The notes beneath the pieces are model-generated. The model saw nothing but the letters and a program-made list of their open reading frames with translations. It searched no databases and was not told the origin of the DNA. Positions 32,850-46,924 of a DNA stretch of 64,000 nucleotides are shown here, one piece after another; within the stretch, counting starts at the first letter, position 1, and the number at the start of each line of letters is the position of its first letter. The position numbers were made by a program, and so were the translations under genes. The stretch comes from Adiantum capillus-veneris (taxonomy: Eukaryota > Streptophyta > Polypodiopsida > Polypodiales > Pteridaceae): positions 84,359,340 through 84,423,339 of the forward strand of contig CM043971.1 in the NCBI GenBank assembly GCA_014529385.2, written 5' to 3'.

Positions 32850-35800
32850 TCAATTCTGGACGTCTGCATCATTCCTAGTATATCTGTCAGCTTCCTCTGC
32901 CATACCTTTGTCCATCTCATCTAATGTCACAGTAGTATGGACGTCGTCTGACTGACTTTCCTCCAGGAGATCTTGCCCTTCAAATACTTGTTTATTTCTT
33001 GGAGCAACCTGAACCACAAACCACCATTGTCGCTCTCGAGGGTCCGGTACAAAGACCACTTGCTCGCAATGTTCGGGGAGAGCAAATGTGTCGCTCGCAT
33101 CTGTCCAAGTCTTTGTAGAATCTATTTGCACAAGTTTGTTTCCATCTCTGCGTACCGTTGCATTGCGACCAGAAGTAATCACCTTGAACAACTTCACATC
33201 CAACAAAAACATCTCAAACCGCCTGAAGCTTACTTTCAGGATATCTAACACCAGACCACAATAATCCAAGTTGTTAGTGCTCTCATTCGTGTCTCTAGCA
33301 TTGGCCCTGCTCTTTTGCATGAAACTAACCATTACCCCACTGTCAAAAGTGTTTCTTCCCCTGTCAATTTGTTGTGTTCTGAAATGCTTTCCATGCGACC
33401 ACAGTGCCATTTATGTATGATACTTCCAGTCACATCCAATAGCCAGCTCTTCCTCTTCTAGAGATATGGGTTCTCCAATCTGTCGAGCTGCTCTCACTGT
33501 CTTGTCCAACCATGCCATTGTAGGGAATTCAGGTAGAGGAGCGAGATAGTCTGGCAAGGGTAAGCCTCTAGTCGCTCGACTTCGCCTGAAATCCTGTCGC
33601 TCTAGATTGCGTCTCTCTTTCTCTTCTTTGTACCTTTCAAGCCATTTTTGCATCGGTGCTGAATTTAGTATACAGAACTTCATGATCTTTTCTCGCATGG
33701 CCAGGTTCATTTTCTTCGGCACCCCTTGCCCTTGCGGCTCCTCTCCCACCAGTCTTGCATCCTCCTCATCGCTACATAGTCGAGGCATTTCTGGGTCAGA
33801 AACGGATAGAAATTTGGTCGTCAATACAAGAGACTCTTGCACCAGCCATCCTTCTGCCATGCTCCCCTCTGGACGCGCTTTTTGGCGAACAAAACCCTTA
33901 AGTGTTTTCATGAACCGCTCTACAAAGAACATCCAACGACTGTGAACTGTACCTGCCACTGCAACCTCATCTACTACATCGACGAGCAAGTGCATTTGGA
34001 TAGTTAGGCAGCTCGTGGGTAGATACTTCTCAATCATGCAAACTGCCTCAATGGAGTTAGCCCTTGCGACTGCAATAGATTCCTCCCGTATCTCCTTGGA
34101 AGAGATCCACCGCACTAGCTCTGAAATCTTGTATATGCATGTCCGCACTTCCTTCGTTAAACACCCCTTGATCGCAATTGGAAGAATGAATTGCAAGAAC
34201 TTATGCCAGTCGTGCGATTTCAACCCTGACAGTTGATCATCACGGGTGAATGTTGTCTTGAGACATCGCATATATCCTGTTGGCGTCTTGAACTCTGAAA
34301 TCACCCTTTTCACTTGTCGCTCTTCGTTTTTTAGCAATACCCATGGCGCTCTTGGAAGTTTTGTTTGACCAGCTACATTGGTGAAAGGCCACAGCTCTTG
34401 CATTTTTCCAACCGACTGCAAATCATCTCATGAAGATCGATTGTCTTTCATTCCCATGATTGTCTTCGAGAGGAGCTCTCCCACATTCTTGAATATATGC
34501 ATTGGATTGAGCAAATGGTTAATTAGTAGATCACCCCAGTACGGCAACGTATGAAGAATGGAGAAAAGTTTCATTCCTGGAACAGGTTGCCCCTCATGTT
34601 GCTCCCATCGGCGACGCCACTCTTGTACATGCATAGGACGACATTCAATGCAACCAAGTTGGCCTTCGTGCAAGTGATGGCCATCTGGAAGATAACGGTG
34701 GTGGCCTTGATAAATTGTCTTTCAAAGAGAGGTAGAATAGCGCACATCCAAAGACTGCCCGCAAATTGGACATGCATTGTATCCCGAACTTGTTAGTCCC
34801 GCATATATCAAAGCATGAATCAGGCCAAAGAAAAGGGCTTGCGAATAGCGAGAATTTTGTAAATCAATAACCATTACCAGAAGCTTCTCCGTATCCTGGC
34901 CAATCATGCATAGTCCACATAAGAAGTCCATGGATCCTTGCATGTTGTTGTCGTACTGGTTCAACCGCATCTGCTATGTCGATCCCATGCCATAACTCCT
35001 GGAGCTCGTCAACTAGTGGAGCTAGATAAACATCCATGTTTTTTGCCTTGAACTTACCAGGTACAATTAAGCTTAAAATCAAATGACCCTTCTTGATAGC
35101 AAGCCACGGCGGGAGGTTGTAATTGATAAGGCACATAGGCCAAGTGCTCCATGACGAGCTTCTCAAGCCAAATGGATTGACTCCATCCATTGCCATGCCC
35201 AAACGCAAATTGCGTGGTTCACTCTTAAAATGTGGCCAGGTATCTTCAATGTGCCTCCAAGCCTTCGAATCAGCGGGCACCCTAAATGTTGTGTCAGTGG
35301 ATCTATTCGTAGAATGCCACTGCATCAACTTTGCAATGGAACCACAACGAAACATGCTTTTTATCCTAGGAATAATAGGGGAATGCCGCAACACTTTAGC
35401 TGGCACTGTCTCGCCAACTTCATCTTGTTTGTAGCGCATTGCTCCGCACCTAGGACACGACAGACAATCTGCGAATTCATTGCGAAAAAGAATGCAATCA
35501 TTTGGACATGCATGAATCTTGTTGTAGTCCAAGCCAACTGAGGTCAGAAGTTGCTTTGCGTCTGGCCTGGAGGGGGGAATTTCATTGCCATCCGGGAGAA
35601 GTTGCTCCCGAAATAACCTGTTTAAGCCACATTAATTAAAAATCTCTCCGAGCACATCACCGTTGCAATCGAAAAATCTCTTTTGTAAATTATGTACCTA
35701 AACAAAGCAATGACGCTTGCATCTGACCACCCGTACACTGAATGAAGATTAAAAAATGCCAGACAAGTACAAAGCACATATATTTTGGCGCCTTCATAGA

Positions 35801-36221
35801 TTGGTTGATGTGCCAACTTCCTCAACATGTCTTCAAGAGATAGGCGCACAACTTCTGGTGCTGCTTCGTTCGCATTCTCCTCGCTTGTCTGGAAGAAGGC
35901 ATCCAGCATCTCCTCCATGCCGTCGTCCTCTGTCTGTAAGCCCTTTTCTGCTTCCATCCGTGGCTCTATATTGGTCGGACCTTCACGCATAATCTTTTTT
36001 CTCTCTCTCTCTCTCTCTCTCTCAGATGTAGGTGCTATGTCGCAGAAATCAATGCCCGTTCCGTAGGAGTCGTATCGTAGATTCTGTACAGTTTCTCTAG
36101 CAAACTCTCTGTACTTGTGCACATGCTCATTACATATCCTACGCTTGCGCAGGATTTGATACTTGCAGAGCGTGCACGAGCATGCAATCTTTTCCTCCAT
36201 GTTAGTTGATGACGTTGCCAT
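32850..36221 (-). pseudogene. CACTA TNP2-type transposase with DUF4218/DUF4216 parts
   Basis: Exon 1 (36221-35698) has the transposase-associated N-terminal part: ACSCTLC, then a Glu-Arg tract made by a CT microsatellite, and VYGWSDASVIALF. An 80-bp GT-AG intron (35697-35618) splices in frame to exon 2: YNKIHACPNDCILFRNEF, CPRCGAMRY, MAMDGVNPFG, TWPMCLINYNLPPWLAIK, NMDVYLAPLVDELQELW, LLMWTMHDWPGYGEASG. The next part continues in another frame (SSGYNACPICGQSLD, then LPYWGDLLINHLLNPMHIFKNV); a second intron there lacks a clear AG. From 34421 comes a DUF4218-like part (LSGLKSHDWHKFLQFILPI, VHSRWMFFVERFMKTLKGFV); an in-frame stop at 33411-33413 precedes a DUF4216-like part (RQWWFVVQVAP). The enzyme cuts the terminal repeats; this copy is broken. 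Confidence 0.88.
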
Positions 36222-37806
<1,585 letters not shown>

Positions 37807-37904
37807 CATAATACCTGCGCAACAGGTGGAGGCCAAGATTTGAGCAGAGCGCAGACAAAAATGGCCCCTGCTGTTCGCGGGTTTCGCTTTTTTCCCCCAA
37901 ATTT

Positions 37905-38036
37905 TTTTTGCGTCGCTATACGCATGGGAAATAAAGCATTTCCACGTGTATATCGACGCACATTGCGACGCGTATATCGATGCCCGCTAATTTCGTCGAT
38001 ATACGCACGTTGATATCTCCATGTTGTGTTGTAGTG
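37905..38036. repeat. CACTA right terminus with subterminal repeats
   Basis: Motifs such as CGTCGCTATACGC, TATATCGACGC and GTCGATATACG lead to the terminal TGTTGTAGTG. They mirror the left end. Confidence 0.9.
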
Positions 38037-38288
38037 AGAGTCAGGTACCGGGTTTGTCGGTCCAATAGGAAAAGGGTAAGAGTGATCGCCGATGAGAGGT
38101 GCACCCTAACAGGAACATACAAGGGTTAGTTGGCTAACTATGGGTGCCCAAGTGTGATTGGGGCGAGCTTAGATAAAAGTCACCTAAACCTAAAAATCAT
38201 GCATTCTCTCATTTGTGCAATTGAAGAGTGCTCTTAATTCATCTCCATCTTCTTCTTCTTCATCTCCTTGTGTGTGTGTGTGTGTGTG

Positions 38289-38369
<81 letters not shown>

Positions 38370-38588
38370 GGTGTGAAGGCGGCGAAGAGATTGAGAGCGG
38401 CACAGCGGCGACTCCTTCTTCCTCGAGGTGAGGAATCCTTCACGAAGGCGAGGGTAGGGCGGTGGGTGACGCACCCTAGCTCTCTTGAGCTTGCTAGATT
38501 AGTTTAGTTGTGTGCTTGGAGCCATTTGTGGCTCGCACACAGTGTATCGGCAAGTCCCTTGCATTGATAAGTGCAACATACACGCACA
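38037..38588 (+). repeat. 5' LTR of the gag-protease element, second segment
   Basis: It starts with the second AGA target copy, then follows the 3' LTR sequence to the terminal CACGCACA. Without the CACTA the 5' LTR is about 609 bp versus 564 bp for the 3' LTR; much of the difference is a GA run of 37 units here (38292-38365) versus 10 units there. Confidence 0.93.
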
Positions 38589-38592
38589 TTTT

Positions 38593-38609
38593 TGGCGCCG
38601 TTGCCCGGG
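38593..38609 (+). other. Primer-binding site, tRNA-Asp type
   Basis: TGGCGCCGTTGCCCGGG matches the complement of the plant tRNA-Asp 3' end except near its end. It lies 4 bases after the LTR. Confidence 0.88.
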
Positions 38610-38877
38610 AATCGCCCTGCATTAAGCTCAAGAGCACTCTGTGTTGCGTTGTGGTGTAATTTCAGATGTAGGAAATGTAGAGAAGGAAGGTGTGTGTGTT
38701 GAGAAGGAGTTTTTTTTGCTGCTGTGTATTGTTTTGTTAATAAGGCATTGAAAGGTACTGTGTGTTTTCTGTTCATAATGTATTTTCTTAGTGATAAGGT
38801 GTTAGAATTAACGTAGTAGATCCATAATGTTAGTTTTGTGTAAAGTACAATAAGTAGTTCTGTTAGCTAATGAGTTT

Positions 38878-39329
38878 CATGAGGCAAAATTTGGACTCAC
38901 AAAGGGGCCCTTTAAGGAGTTTGACTTTACCTCTCTCTACCAAAACGGGTGCGTGGATAAATGTTTGCAAACAAACTTCAAAATTGGTGGACGCTTGACA
39001 GTTAGAATGTCCTCTTCGAGCTCTATCTACTGATATATAGCACGCCATGAGATTCCTCATATTTTAGAAGATTCTTTTTTTGATTCACATATGATGTGAC
39101 AACACTGTTGAAATCTAAGTGAATAAAAAAAAGAATGTTCTAAAATATGAGGAATCTCATGGCGTGCTATATATCAGTGGATAGAGCTCGAAGAGGACAT
39201 TCTAACTGTCAAACCTCCGCCAACTTTGGAGTTTATTTGAAAAAATTTATCCATGCGCCCGTTTTTGTAGAGAGAGGTAAAGTCAAACTCCTTAAAGGGC
39301 CCCTTTGTGAGTCCAAATTTTGCCTAATG
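38878..39329. repeat. Long perfect-style hairpin (211-bp arms, 30-bp loop)
   Basis: 38878-39088 is the reverse complement of 39119-39329 with few mismatches; both arms translate to the same MRNLMACYISVDRARRGHSN peptide in opposite orientation. Immediately after the right arm, 39331-39340 reads TGTTGTAGTG, identical to the CACTA right terminus in this window. No matching terminus is seen on the left. It sits in the leader of the gag-protease element. Confidence 0.9.
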
Positions 39330-39742
39330 CTGTTGTAGTGTGTTAGTGTGTAACAAGAGCTCTATTAGTTGTAAGTAGGTAGGTTAGGTGTGTGTGTGTG
39401 TGCTCACGCGCATAGCGTGATCATGACCGAGCTCGAGAATATTTCCCAGGTCCAAGCCCAAGCCCACGCTCAGGCTCAGACCTCAGTCCCCCTTTAAAAT
39501 TACGTATTTTAGTCTCACGCGTAGGTAAAAATCGACCTTTTTGAGGACCATTGGAGCTTCGGGTAACCGAACACTGTGTTGTAAAGAACATCACAACCCC
39601 CTAAGCGATATGCTTGTTTCAAGCTATCACACACTCTTATCCAAAAACCGATCATTAAAAAACATTAAAACACATCAAAAAACGAGTGAAGGGACGCCTA
39701 AAAAAGTAAGCGTTTAACCTTCGAAGTTATTCGCCGACGCTT

Positions 39743-42230
39743 GTGGGGTGCCCAAAGCACATGCATCTGCGCTCTGGTCGTGTGCTAGAGACGGAGCAAC
39801 TAGCAAGAATTCCGAATTACACGAGTTCTCAATATCCACCTACCTTAGGTTCTGGGTCCGCGGTGGCAGGGAACCAAGGTAGTACAAACCAAGACCCAAA
39901 TATAACGACTATTGACTCTTCCTCTTACTACAATGTCATGGAGGATTATCCAATGCCTAATCCTGATAGCCAAGACATGCATGCCATGGGACCATGGTCC
40001 GGGACAAGCATGCTTAGCCGCTTGAAGGAAACCTTTAGTGGAGCCACTCGTTCCGAACATGGAGCTAATGATGTAAGTGAGGGGGGTGGGGAAGTAAATT
40101 TTCCATTCATGACCAACATAGATCCCATGCTCTTAGAGAGTGTGCACATGAATACTCCATTCAGTGCACCCCCTAACTTTTCAGAGCTATTTCCCTCCGA
40201 GGTTATATTACCTGATGGTAGAAGGCTTGTTGAAGTACAAGAAGTTGAGCGGTATATCATCGCGGCTAGGGAAAAGGAAGTTGAGAGATTATGCAAAGCG
40301 GAGCAACGAAGAGAGTTAAAATCGAAAGCCCCTATGTCAATATCTTTTCTAAGACAGCAATTGAGTGCTCTTGAATTAGCGACCACTAAGGGTGAACCCA
40401 TAGAGAGCCACATTGCATCTAGTTCAAAAGACACCCCTAGCACCTCAAGCCTAGATGGAGCGTTCCTAAATGAGAAATGGGAGTACGAACTACAGATGGA
40501 AACTCTAACCTACCTATACACAAGTCAGACCTACCACATGGGTTGGTTAGTTGTCCTACAGTCCACAACGGGTGCTACTAGTGTGGATGACCAACAACAA
40601 AGAGTTTGTGAGGTCATCCATAGGGTTATTGAGCTAGAGAGACAGAATGAGGGGATCCTTATTCCTTCAACGGGTCTCATGAGACTCTTGGATACAGGGA
40701 AGGCTAAACAACCAACCTTATCGCAAATGGAGACTCCCTCGCTAAGGTCCGATGGATCCCCCATATGTTGTTTCGCCAAGGGTCTCAGTGCAATTTGAGC
40801 CCACAAGTGATAGCTTTACTTTTCCAAGTCTAGCTCATCTTTCCCTTGATGACACCACGGCTACCATGCCTACCCCAATGATGGGCATGCCAAGAAACAC
40901 GCCATGGACCTCATTTGTTAGTAAAGCACTGCTACATGGTAGCTCAATGGTGACAACGACCCCTACAAGTGTGTACCAATCGTATACACCTATGGGTCAT
41001 CACACTCATTTAGCCCCTTCCCCTCCCATTGTTTCAACAACCTATGATCCACAACCACAACACCCAAGTTCTTATTTCCATGGGACCATAACGGCTAGCA
41101 TTAGCATGTCACATCCAACATCTGCTATGCCTAGGGCCACACATATGAACTTTGGGCTACCACATGGCACAACACCATACCAAACGTGGAACCCAAGGGC
41201 TTCCTACGTGCCAAGCCACAATGCCAATACCTACTCCACATATAGTCTCTAAAGTGCCTTCACCCACAATGCCTGCTTACTTAGGTAGCTTTGCAACATT
41301 CACTCAAGCTATCGGTCGATCTATTGCTAAGAATATGCGTAACACGCCTGATAGAGAACCTAGAAGTAAGGCAGTACAAATAGCCAAGCTCACACAAAAA
41401 TTTAGTGGAGACGGGGATGTGAGAAAGCATGTTAAAGTGTTTGAACAAATATGAGATTCTCTAGGAGAACACAATGACCTGCATAAGAGTAATGCTTTAA
41501 GCCTAACCTTAAGTGGGAAGGCTAGGGATTGGTATAGAATCCTAAGGGTGGAAGAAAAAACAATTTACCCTACTCTTAGGAGACTGTTCTTAAAAGAATA
41601 CATACAAGAGGGGTGCTTTGGGGTGTAGCCTCTCTGCTCTAGAAAACCCAACGAGAGGAAGGAGAGTCAGTGAGAGACTTTACTAATCACTTAAAGCATT
41701 TGTGTTCTCGTTGTAATCCAAATGAACGCTTCAATAATAATTAATTGCTTGATAGATTCATTAGGGGATTATGACATGAGGATATCTACAATGGCCTAGG
41801 CATTAGAGGTATCACCACTTGGGAAGCAGTCACCACCAATGTGATCTAATTCGAGGATAATTTAATGATTCAAGGAGAAAGAGTGTCTGTTGAGCCTAAA
41901 TTAGCTCGCAAGCATCGGGGAATCAGCTAATGACCCTAAAGCCTATTGATAAGGATCCAAAGATATATAAGATGACTTTAGCATATCTCACCAAGGCCAT
42001 TCAAGAGAGTCCTAGAGACAATTGTGCTCCACAAAACAATCATATGTATCCAATAAGGGAGCAACAATGGTGCTCAGTATGCTATGGACCACATATGTAG
42101 CATTTAATGGCCTAAAAACTTGTGTGTAGTGGAAATTAGCATGGACATAGTGGGCATTTCATTAGAATAGATTCCTAATGAGAATTACAAGAGTGCTTGG
42201 GTGGAGAGAGCAACAAAAAGCATAACACCT
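39743..42230 (+). pseudogene. Gag of the gag-protease element
   Basis: A 351-codon frame (39743-40798) begins MGCPKHMHLRSGRVLETEQL and is followed in shifted frames by 40752-41252 (Thr/Pro/Met-rich) and 41152-41454. The last ends in the capsid core start (KFSGDGDVRKHVKVFEQI); after an in-frame TGA it continues HKSNALSLTLSGKARDWYR, the typical retrotransposon gag motif, and VRDFTNHLKHLCSRC. More stops follow, and the first zinc-knuckle-like QWCSVCYGPHM lies near 42070. The N-terminal ~450 residues before the capsid are unusually long. Inactive as it stands. Confidence 0.8.
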
Positions 42231-42239
42231 AGTTAGATA

Positions 42240-43284
42240 GCATGAACAATACTTTCAAAAGAGAGAGAAATTAATCTATTAACAACAATTGAGGACCGGA
42301 TTTGCATGGAGCCGGTCCCCCCACCAAAAGGCTTTGTATTATTGTTTCTCCCATCAAGAGAGACATTGTACAATACAATTCTTTGTGTTCCTTCAAGACT
42401 AGCTAGTGCAATGAAGATGAAAGCTTCATGCACTAAGCAAAACACTTAGCAAACACAACATCAATTATCCCCAGTCTCAGACCCAATACCTCACACACCT
42501 TCAAAGATGGTGAGAGCTAGCAAGGTATGAGAGTAGATTGAGAGGAAGAAGGAGTATCTTACTAGAAAGATGTACATCTCCTCACATAATCACTCATATT
42601 ATCATAGATTAGCTTAGTAATTAGCATGGTAGAGGAGATGAGCATGCATTGAAGCTTGGCTCTTGGTTGGATTTGCATCACAAAGCCAAGAGTTGTTGGT
42701 GTAGGCCTCCCTTCTCCAAGCTTGGAGTAGGTGGTAAGCTTTCCATTAAAGCTTGAGAAGGAGAGAGAGTCTTCTTTTCTTCACACATGAGATTGTGTGA
42801 GTGTGTGTGTGATAATGCCTTGCAAAAATCAGCCCCCCCTCTCTCTTGGGCGAGCCCCCTTGCTATTTGCTCTTGCTGTCCTCCCATTGGACCTCCCTAG
42901 AGCTAGCCAAGGACAATTAAGTAGCATCAGTGATAGCCTTCTGACATGTGTCCCCTTTTCTCCTTCTGTGAGAGATTTAGGTAATTTAATAATTCAACTA
43001 AAATCTCATTGGACCCCTTTGCCTTCTGGCCAATAGGAATCAGGCAAGCCATTGGGCTGTTGAATGGTCATTGGACCCCTTGGGAGACTGTCCAATAGTC
43101 TTCTAGAGGACTTACTTCTCATTGGTTCTTTTATTAAGCGTTTTTAAATGAATCAAACTAGATTTACTCTAGCCTAATTCTCATTGGTCCACCTCCAAGG
43201 CCATCCAATAGGAATTGGGTACACCTTGTGGGCATCTGGGCTATGGAGCTGACATGTGTCCCTCATTCCCTTTGTGTAAAGGGA

Positions 43285-43322
<38 letters not shown>

Positions 43323-43640
43323 CTTTCTCTCTCATCCCCTACTCCCAAGGCTTGTCCCCTCCTATGTAGGGATTTGTAAAGACTTTTTGGGTCACACACA
43401 AAGCATCCAATTCCCCCCATGGTTGACCTTTGGACACAACCTTTGAATTTTGGAACCTTAGCATTTTGGAAGTCTTAATGGGCTGAACCTTAGGGTCCTT
43501 TTAGCCCATTGTTGCACATGGATCTTTTGTAGATGGCCCCCCTTTGGATCCCTATTGTGGCCGGTCTGCTAGCTTAACCAATATTCTAGCTTTTTCTCCC
43601 TTGGCACTTCCCCATATTAAATGATCAGTTTAACATGAGA
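42240..43640. other. Non-coding block interrupting gag
   Basis: About 1.4 kb without gag similarity lies between the first (near 42070) and second (near 43730) knuckle regions. It carries repeated phrases around CATTGGACCCC and CCAATAGGAATT, and a GT run at 43288-43321. Probably a nested insertion such as a solo LTR; no TG...CA ends with target duplication were pinned down. Confidence 0.5.
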
Positions 43641-43689
43641 AAATCATTTAGGAGAATTAGATATTGATTATTATGACAACATAGTACCA

Positions 43690-44970
43690 GTGAATGCCCT
43701 ACTTTTAGAGTAAAATTCAATGGGAACTGCAATGCCTGTGGGAGGTGTGGTCATCAGGCTAAGGATTACATCGTATTTAAGTGCACGATGGCCAATAGAC
43801 CAACCTTAGCATGGACAAACACACCACAAGTGCCTACATTGATGCCGGCCTCACCTCTTGAACAAACGTCACAACAAATGGTCCTTAGGGCCCTGAATGT
43901 TGTTCAAACAACACCCTTACCACCTCTAGTGCTAGGACCGCAACCACTACATCCGAGAATCACTTCAGTGAATCAAGTGGGTTGTGAGTCATCTATTGCT
44001 TGTTTGGAAGGCTGTGAGGAAGATATAGACCCTCATATTGCCTATGGGATGGACGTGCTTGAAGAAATTCCACAATACTACATGGAGGACTATTGAGAAC
44101 AAGTCAAACCTATCTATCAAGTAGCTGCTCTTGCTGCAAGAGGCCAAAATATCAATTACACTGCTAAGAGACCACCTCTTCAATGCTATGAGTGTGGAGG
44201 TCCACATTGTGTGGCCGAGTGTCCTATTAGGTTATAAAAGAACGCCACACTAATGCAAACCAATCAAACGAGCACGTCTACGATGCTGATACTCATGTGT
44301 AATCAATGTGGCATAGATCATTTGATTCCCAATGTTCAAATAATCCAAATGCACAGAAGATCACGCCATTAAATTTGATTGAGGTTACGAAGGAGCCATC
44401 ACAAAGTACACATGTGGTACCAGTAAACGTACTCACACGATCGATGCTCCAAAAACAAAATTATATTCTTGAAGAAAGAGACACGGCATCAATTGCCCAA
44501 TCTTAGAAAAAGAAGAAAACACAAAGGAAGAGATTGCAAAATGCAGTGAAGTCAGACCCTAGTTTAGAGACCAACATAGGGATTGGTGACAATCCCGTAT
44601 ATATGAATGACATTGAAGAGGATTCTAATTCAGAAGAAACCATGGACACCAAAATGACCACTAAGATAGAAACCAACAAGGAAGATCTTCATGAGCCACA
44701 ATGGCCAGGATCCAAGAAGAAGATAGGAACTTATCCAAACCCTCCAGAGGAGATCGAGCGAGTCAAGCAATTAAGGAGTTTGGTAAAAAATACCCAAAGG
44801 GATCTAGAACCAGCACCTAGGCAGATCCAGATTACAGACACAGTGTTTCCTATGCAACAACAACCTCACCAAGTCCATAGACCCTTAGCCATATCTAGTG
44901 TCATCCAAGAAGAAAGTGACTTAAAGTCATGGGAAAGTGGGCGTACTTACTTCTTGATGTAAAGAATGTT
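43690..44970 (+). pseudogene. Gag zinc-knuckle region and linker
   Basis: At about 43718-43760 the frame reads CNACGRCGHQAKDY, a CCHC knuckle with Tyr in place of the last Cys. A second Cys/His cluster (CYECGGPHCVAECP) is seen near 44188-44229. The linker frame 44534-44962 is charged and contains PQWPGSKKKIGTYPNPPEEI. Stops separate the pieces. Confidence 0.65.
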
Positions 44971-45001
44971 TACAAAGGGACTACCTAATCCTATCAAATA
45001 A

Positions 45002-45721
45002 ATGGAGATCCCATCTTTCCCACGTCAAGGGAGTGAAGCCCAAAAGGTGCCATTAAACATTGCCAAATTGATGGATTTTATGTCTTCAATAGTTAGAAAC
45101 ACCATCATGTCCAAACTATATAAAGACCCTGAGCTAGTCTCAGCTCTTCGAGCCTTCCTCAATGGAGAACTAAATTTTGGGCTATCACAATTTGCATAGA
45201 TGGATGGAGCTCGGGAGATGCCAATAGAGGAGGAACACTTAGATCCACAACTCAACCTAGATGAGAATTTTGTGGTAGAAATACATGCTAACAAGTTGGG
45301 ACAATACTTTGAGGGTGATGAATCCAATGCGACCATACCAATCACTTCTAAGGGGTTAGCTGTGAAGGGAATCCTTGATGGTGGTGCTAGGGTTAGCATT
45401 GTGACTAAAAATTGATGGAAAACTATGAGAAGAACTCACCTTCCAATCACAACCATAGTAGTGAAGATGGCCAATGGGTCTATTGTTAAACCTATTGGGA
45501 TGCTAGAAGATTGCAAGATCAAGGTCTTTGGACATAAAATAAGAATTACCTTCACTGTTATGGATTTCTCCAAGCACACTATGGCATTAGAGATGATCTT
45601 AGGACGTCCTTTGATGAGGGAAGCAAAAATGGTGCACGACTGGTCTAAAAATCATGTCTACCTGCAGTTCCAAGATTCTGTCATTCGAGTGGATCTTATA
45701 ACTAGTCGATCACATCCCTAG
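45002..45721 (+). pseudogene. Aspartic protease of the gag-protease element
   Basis: The active-site region GLAVKGILDGGARVSIVTKN (45350-45412) has the Asp-Gly-Gly-Ala form. After an in-frame TGA it continues HLPITTIVVKMANGS, CKIKVFGHKIRITFTVMD and MALEMILGRPLM, the ILGRP motif of retropepsins, then the DWSKNHVYLQF end. It would process the gag polyprotein. The single stop at 45413-45415 breaks an otherwise good domain. Confidence 0.82.
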
Positions 45722-45788
45722 GAATAGGTTTATATCTGATCATAGATCTGACACCACAATTCACTTAGCCCCATGGCAGTATTGTTAC

Positions 45789-46361
45789 ATGTGTAAAGCG
45801 GACACTAATGTTGGGGAAGATTATCCTTATATGGATGTACTATGGGGGATGACTGAGTCGGACAATGTGGATTTGGTCCACCTAGCAGCAACCATAGACC
45901 CTTGGGGAAACAGGGGGATGACCTGGGTAACACTTGAGCGGGATGAAATGCCACCACTCGTACCCTTAAATATGCTAGAAGCAATGCATATAGCTTATGA
46001 CAAGACTCATCCTAATATAATGAAGAAAACATACAAGTGGGTCCCTAAAGCTTCTTCCATAGCTAGTGCTAAAAAATAGAAGCCTTGTAAGAAATGTCCC
46101 ACTCGCTCCAAGAAATGTTAGGAAACGTGGCGGTGGATTCCTAAATGACTATTGGAAGCCCAAGGCTACTATCAAGGAAATGATCAAATCTGGGTGTCAA
46201 AATGTATATTGTGTTCTTACCTATCACCTGACACATGTGAGCCCAATCATGTAGCTCTAAAACGAATTGACGATCGTGGAAAGAAAAAAAATCACAGAAT
46301 GCTACACACTCGCTCCAGTGCTAGTTTGGGTACCGAAGAAAGAACAATTTGTTTCACCTAG
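45789..46361 (+). pseudogene. Post-protease region with repeated Trp-Val-Pro-Lys motifs
   Basis: Where RT is expected, frames instead encode an acidic segment (YPYMDVLWGMTESDNVDLVH) and then three spaced WVPK-like motifs: YKWVPKA (Trp codon 46038), RWIPK (46134) and IWVSK (46191), with LLEAQGYYQGND between the second and third. Cys pairs (KPCKKC, KCILC) lie nearby. I do not recognise a named domain. Stops at 46077 and elsewhere. Confidence 0.5.
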
Positions 46362-46564
46362 CTCAGGAAGGGGGGACTCCCATTAAGCTTCTAACTCCTC
46401 ATGTAATGCATCCATAGAGTTAAAAGCTTCTCCACAGTCTTCACCTACAATAGTGAACCTCCATGAAGCTACAAAGGAATCCACACCCCCCTAGTGTTCA
46501 AGAATCACCTGATGTACCACTTCAAGTTCGATCTTGGGAGAGTACCTTACCACCCTTGCAACTT

Positions 46565-46724
46565 GACGAGGCACCTAAAGTAATAGAAAACTACTGGCGA
46601 AAATCCTCACCTATTACCAACTTAATCCATTGGTTTCAAAGGGTGACGAGGCACCTAAAGTAATAGAAAACTACTGGCAAAAATCCTCACCTATTACCAA
46701 TTTAATCCATTGGTTTCAAAGGGT
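46565..46724. repeat. 80-bp tandem duplication
   Basis: GACGAGGCACCTAAAGTAAT... occurs at 46565 and 46645 as adjacent copies with two or three differences. Confidence 0.9.
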
Positions 46725-46924
46725 GGCGAGCACATTTCAAAGCGTATGACCTACCGAAGGAAGGGGGGAAGTCTTCATTCATGTCAGCCTATTGAATTAT
46801 TTCCCTCTCAACCTTCCTCCCTGACCTCTCAATCTCCCAATCTTAGGGAATGTGTATATAAAGCCTTATACTTACAGAAACAATATAAAATAGTAAAGAG
46901 CAAGAGAATTTAGCAAACGATTAT

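Noticed and set aside
38863-39338. Two nearly identical peptides on opposite strands
   Set aside because: They reflect the arms of the inverted repeat, not duplicated genes.
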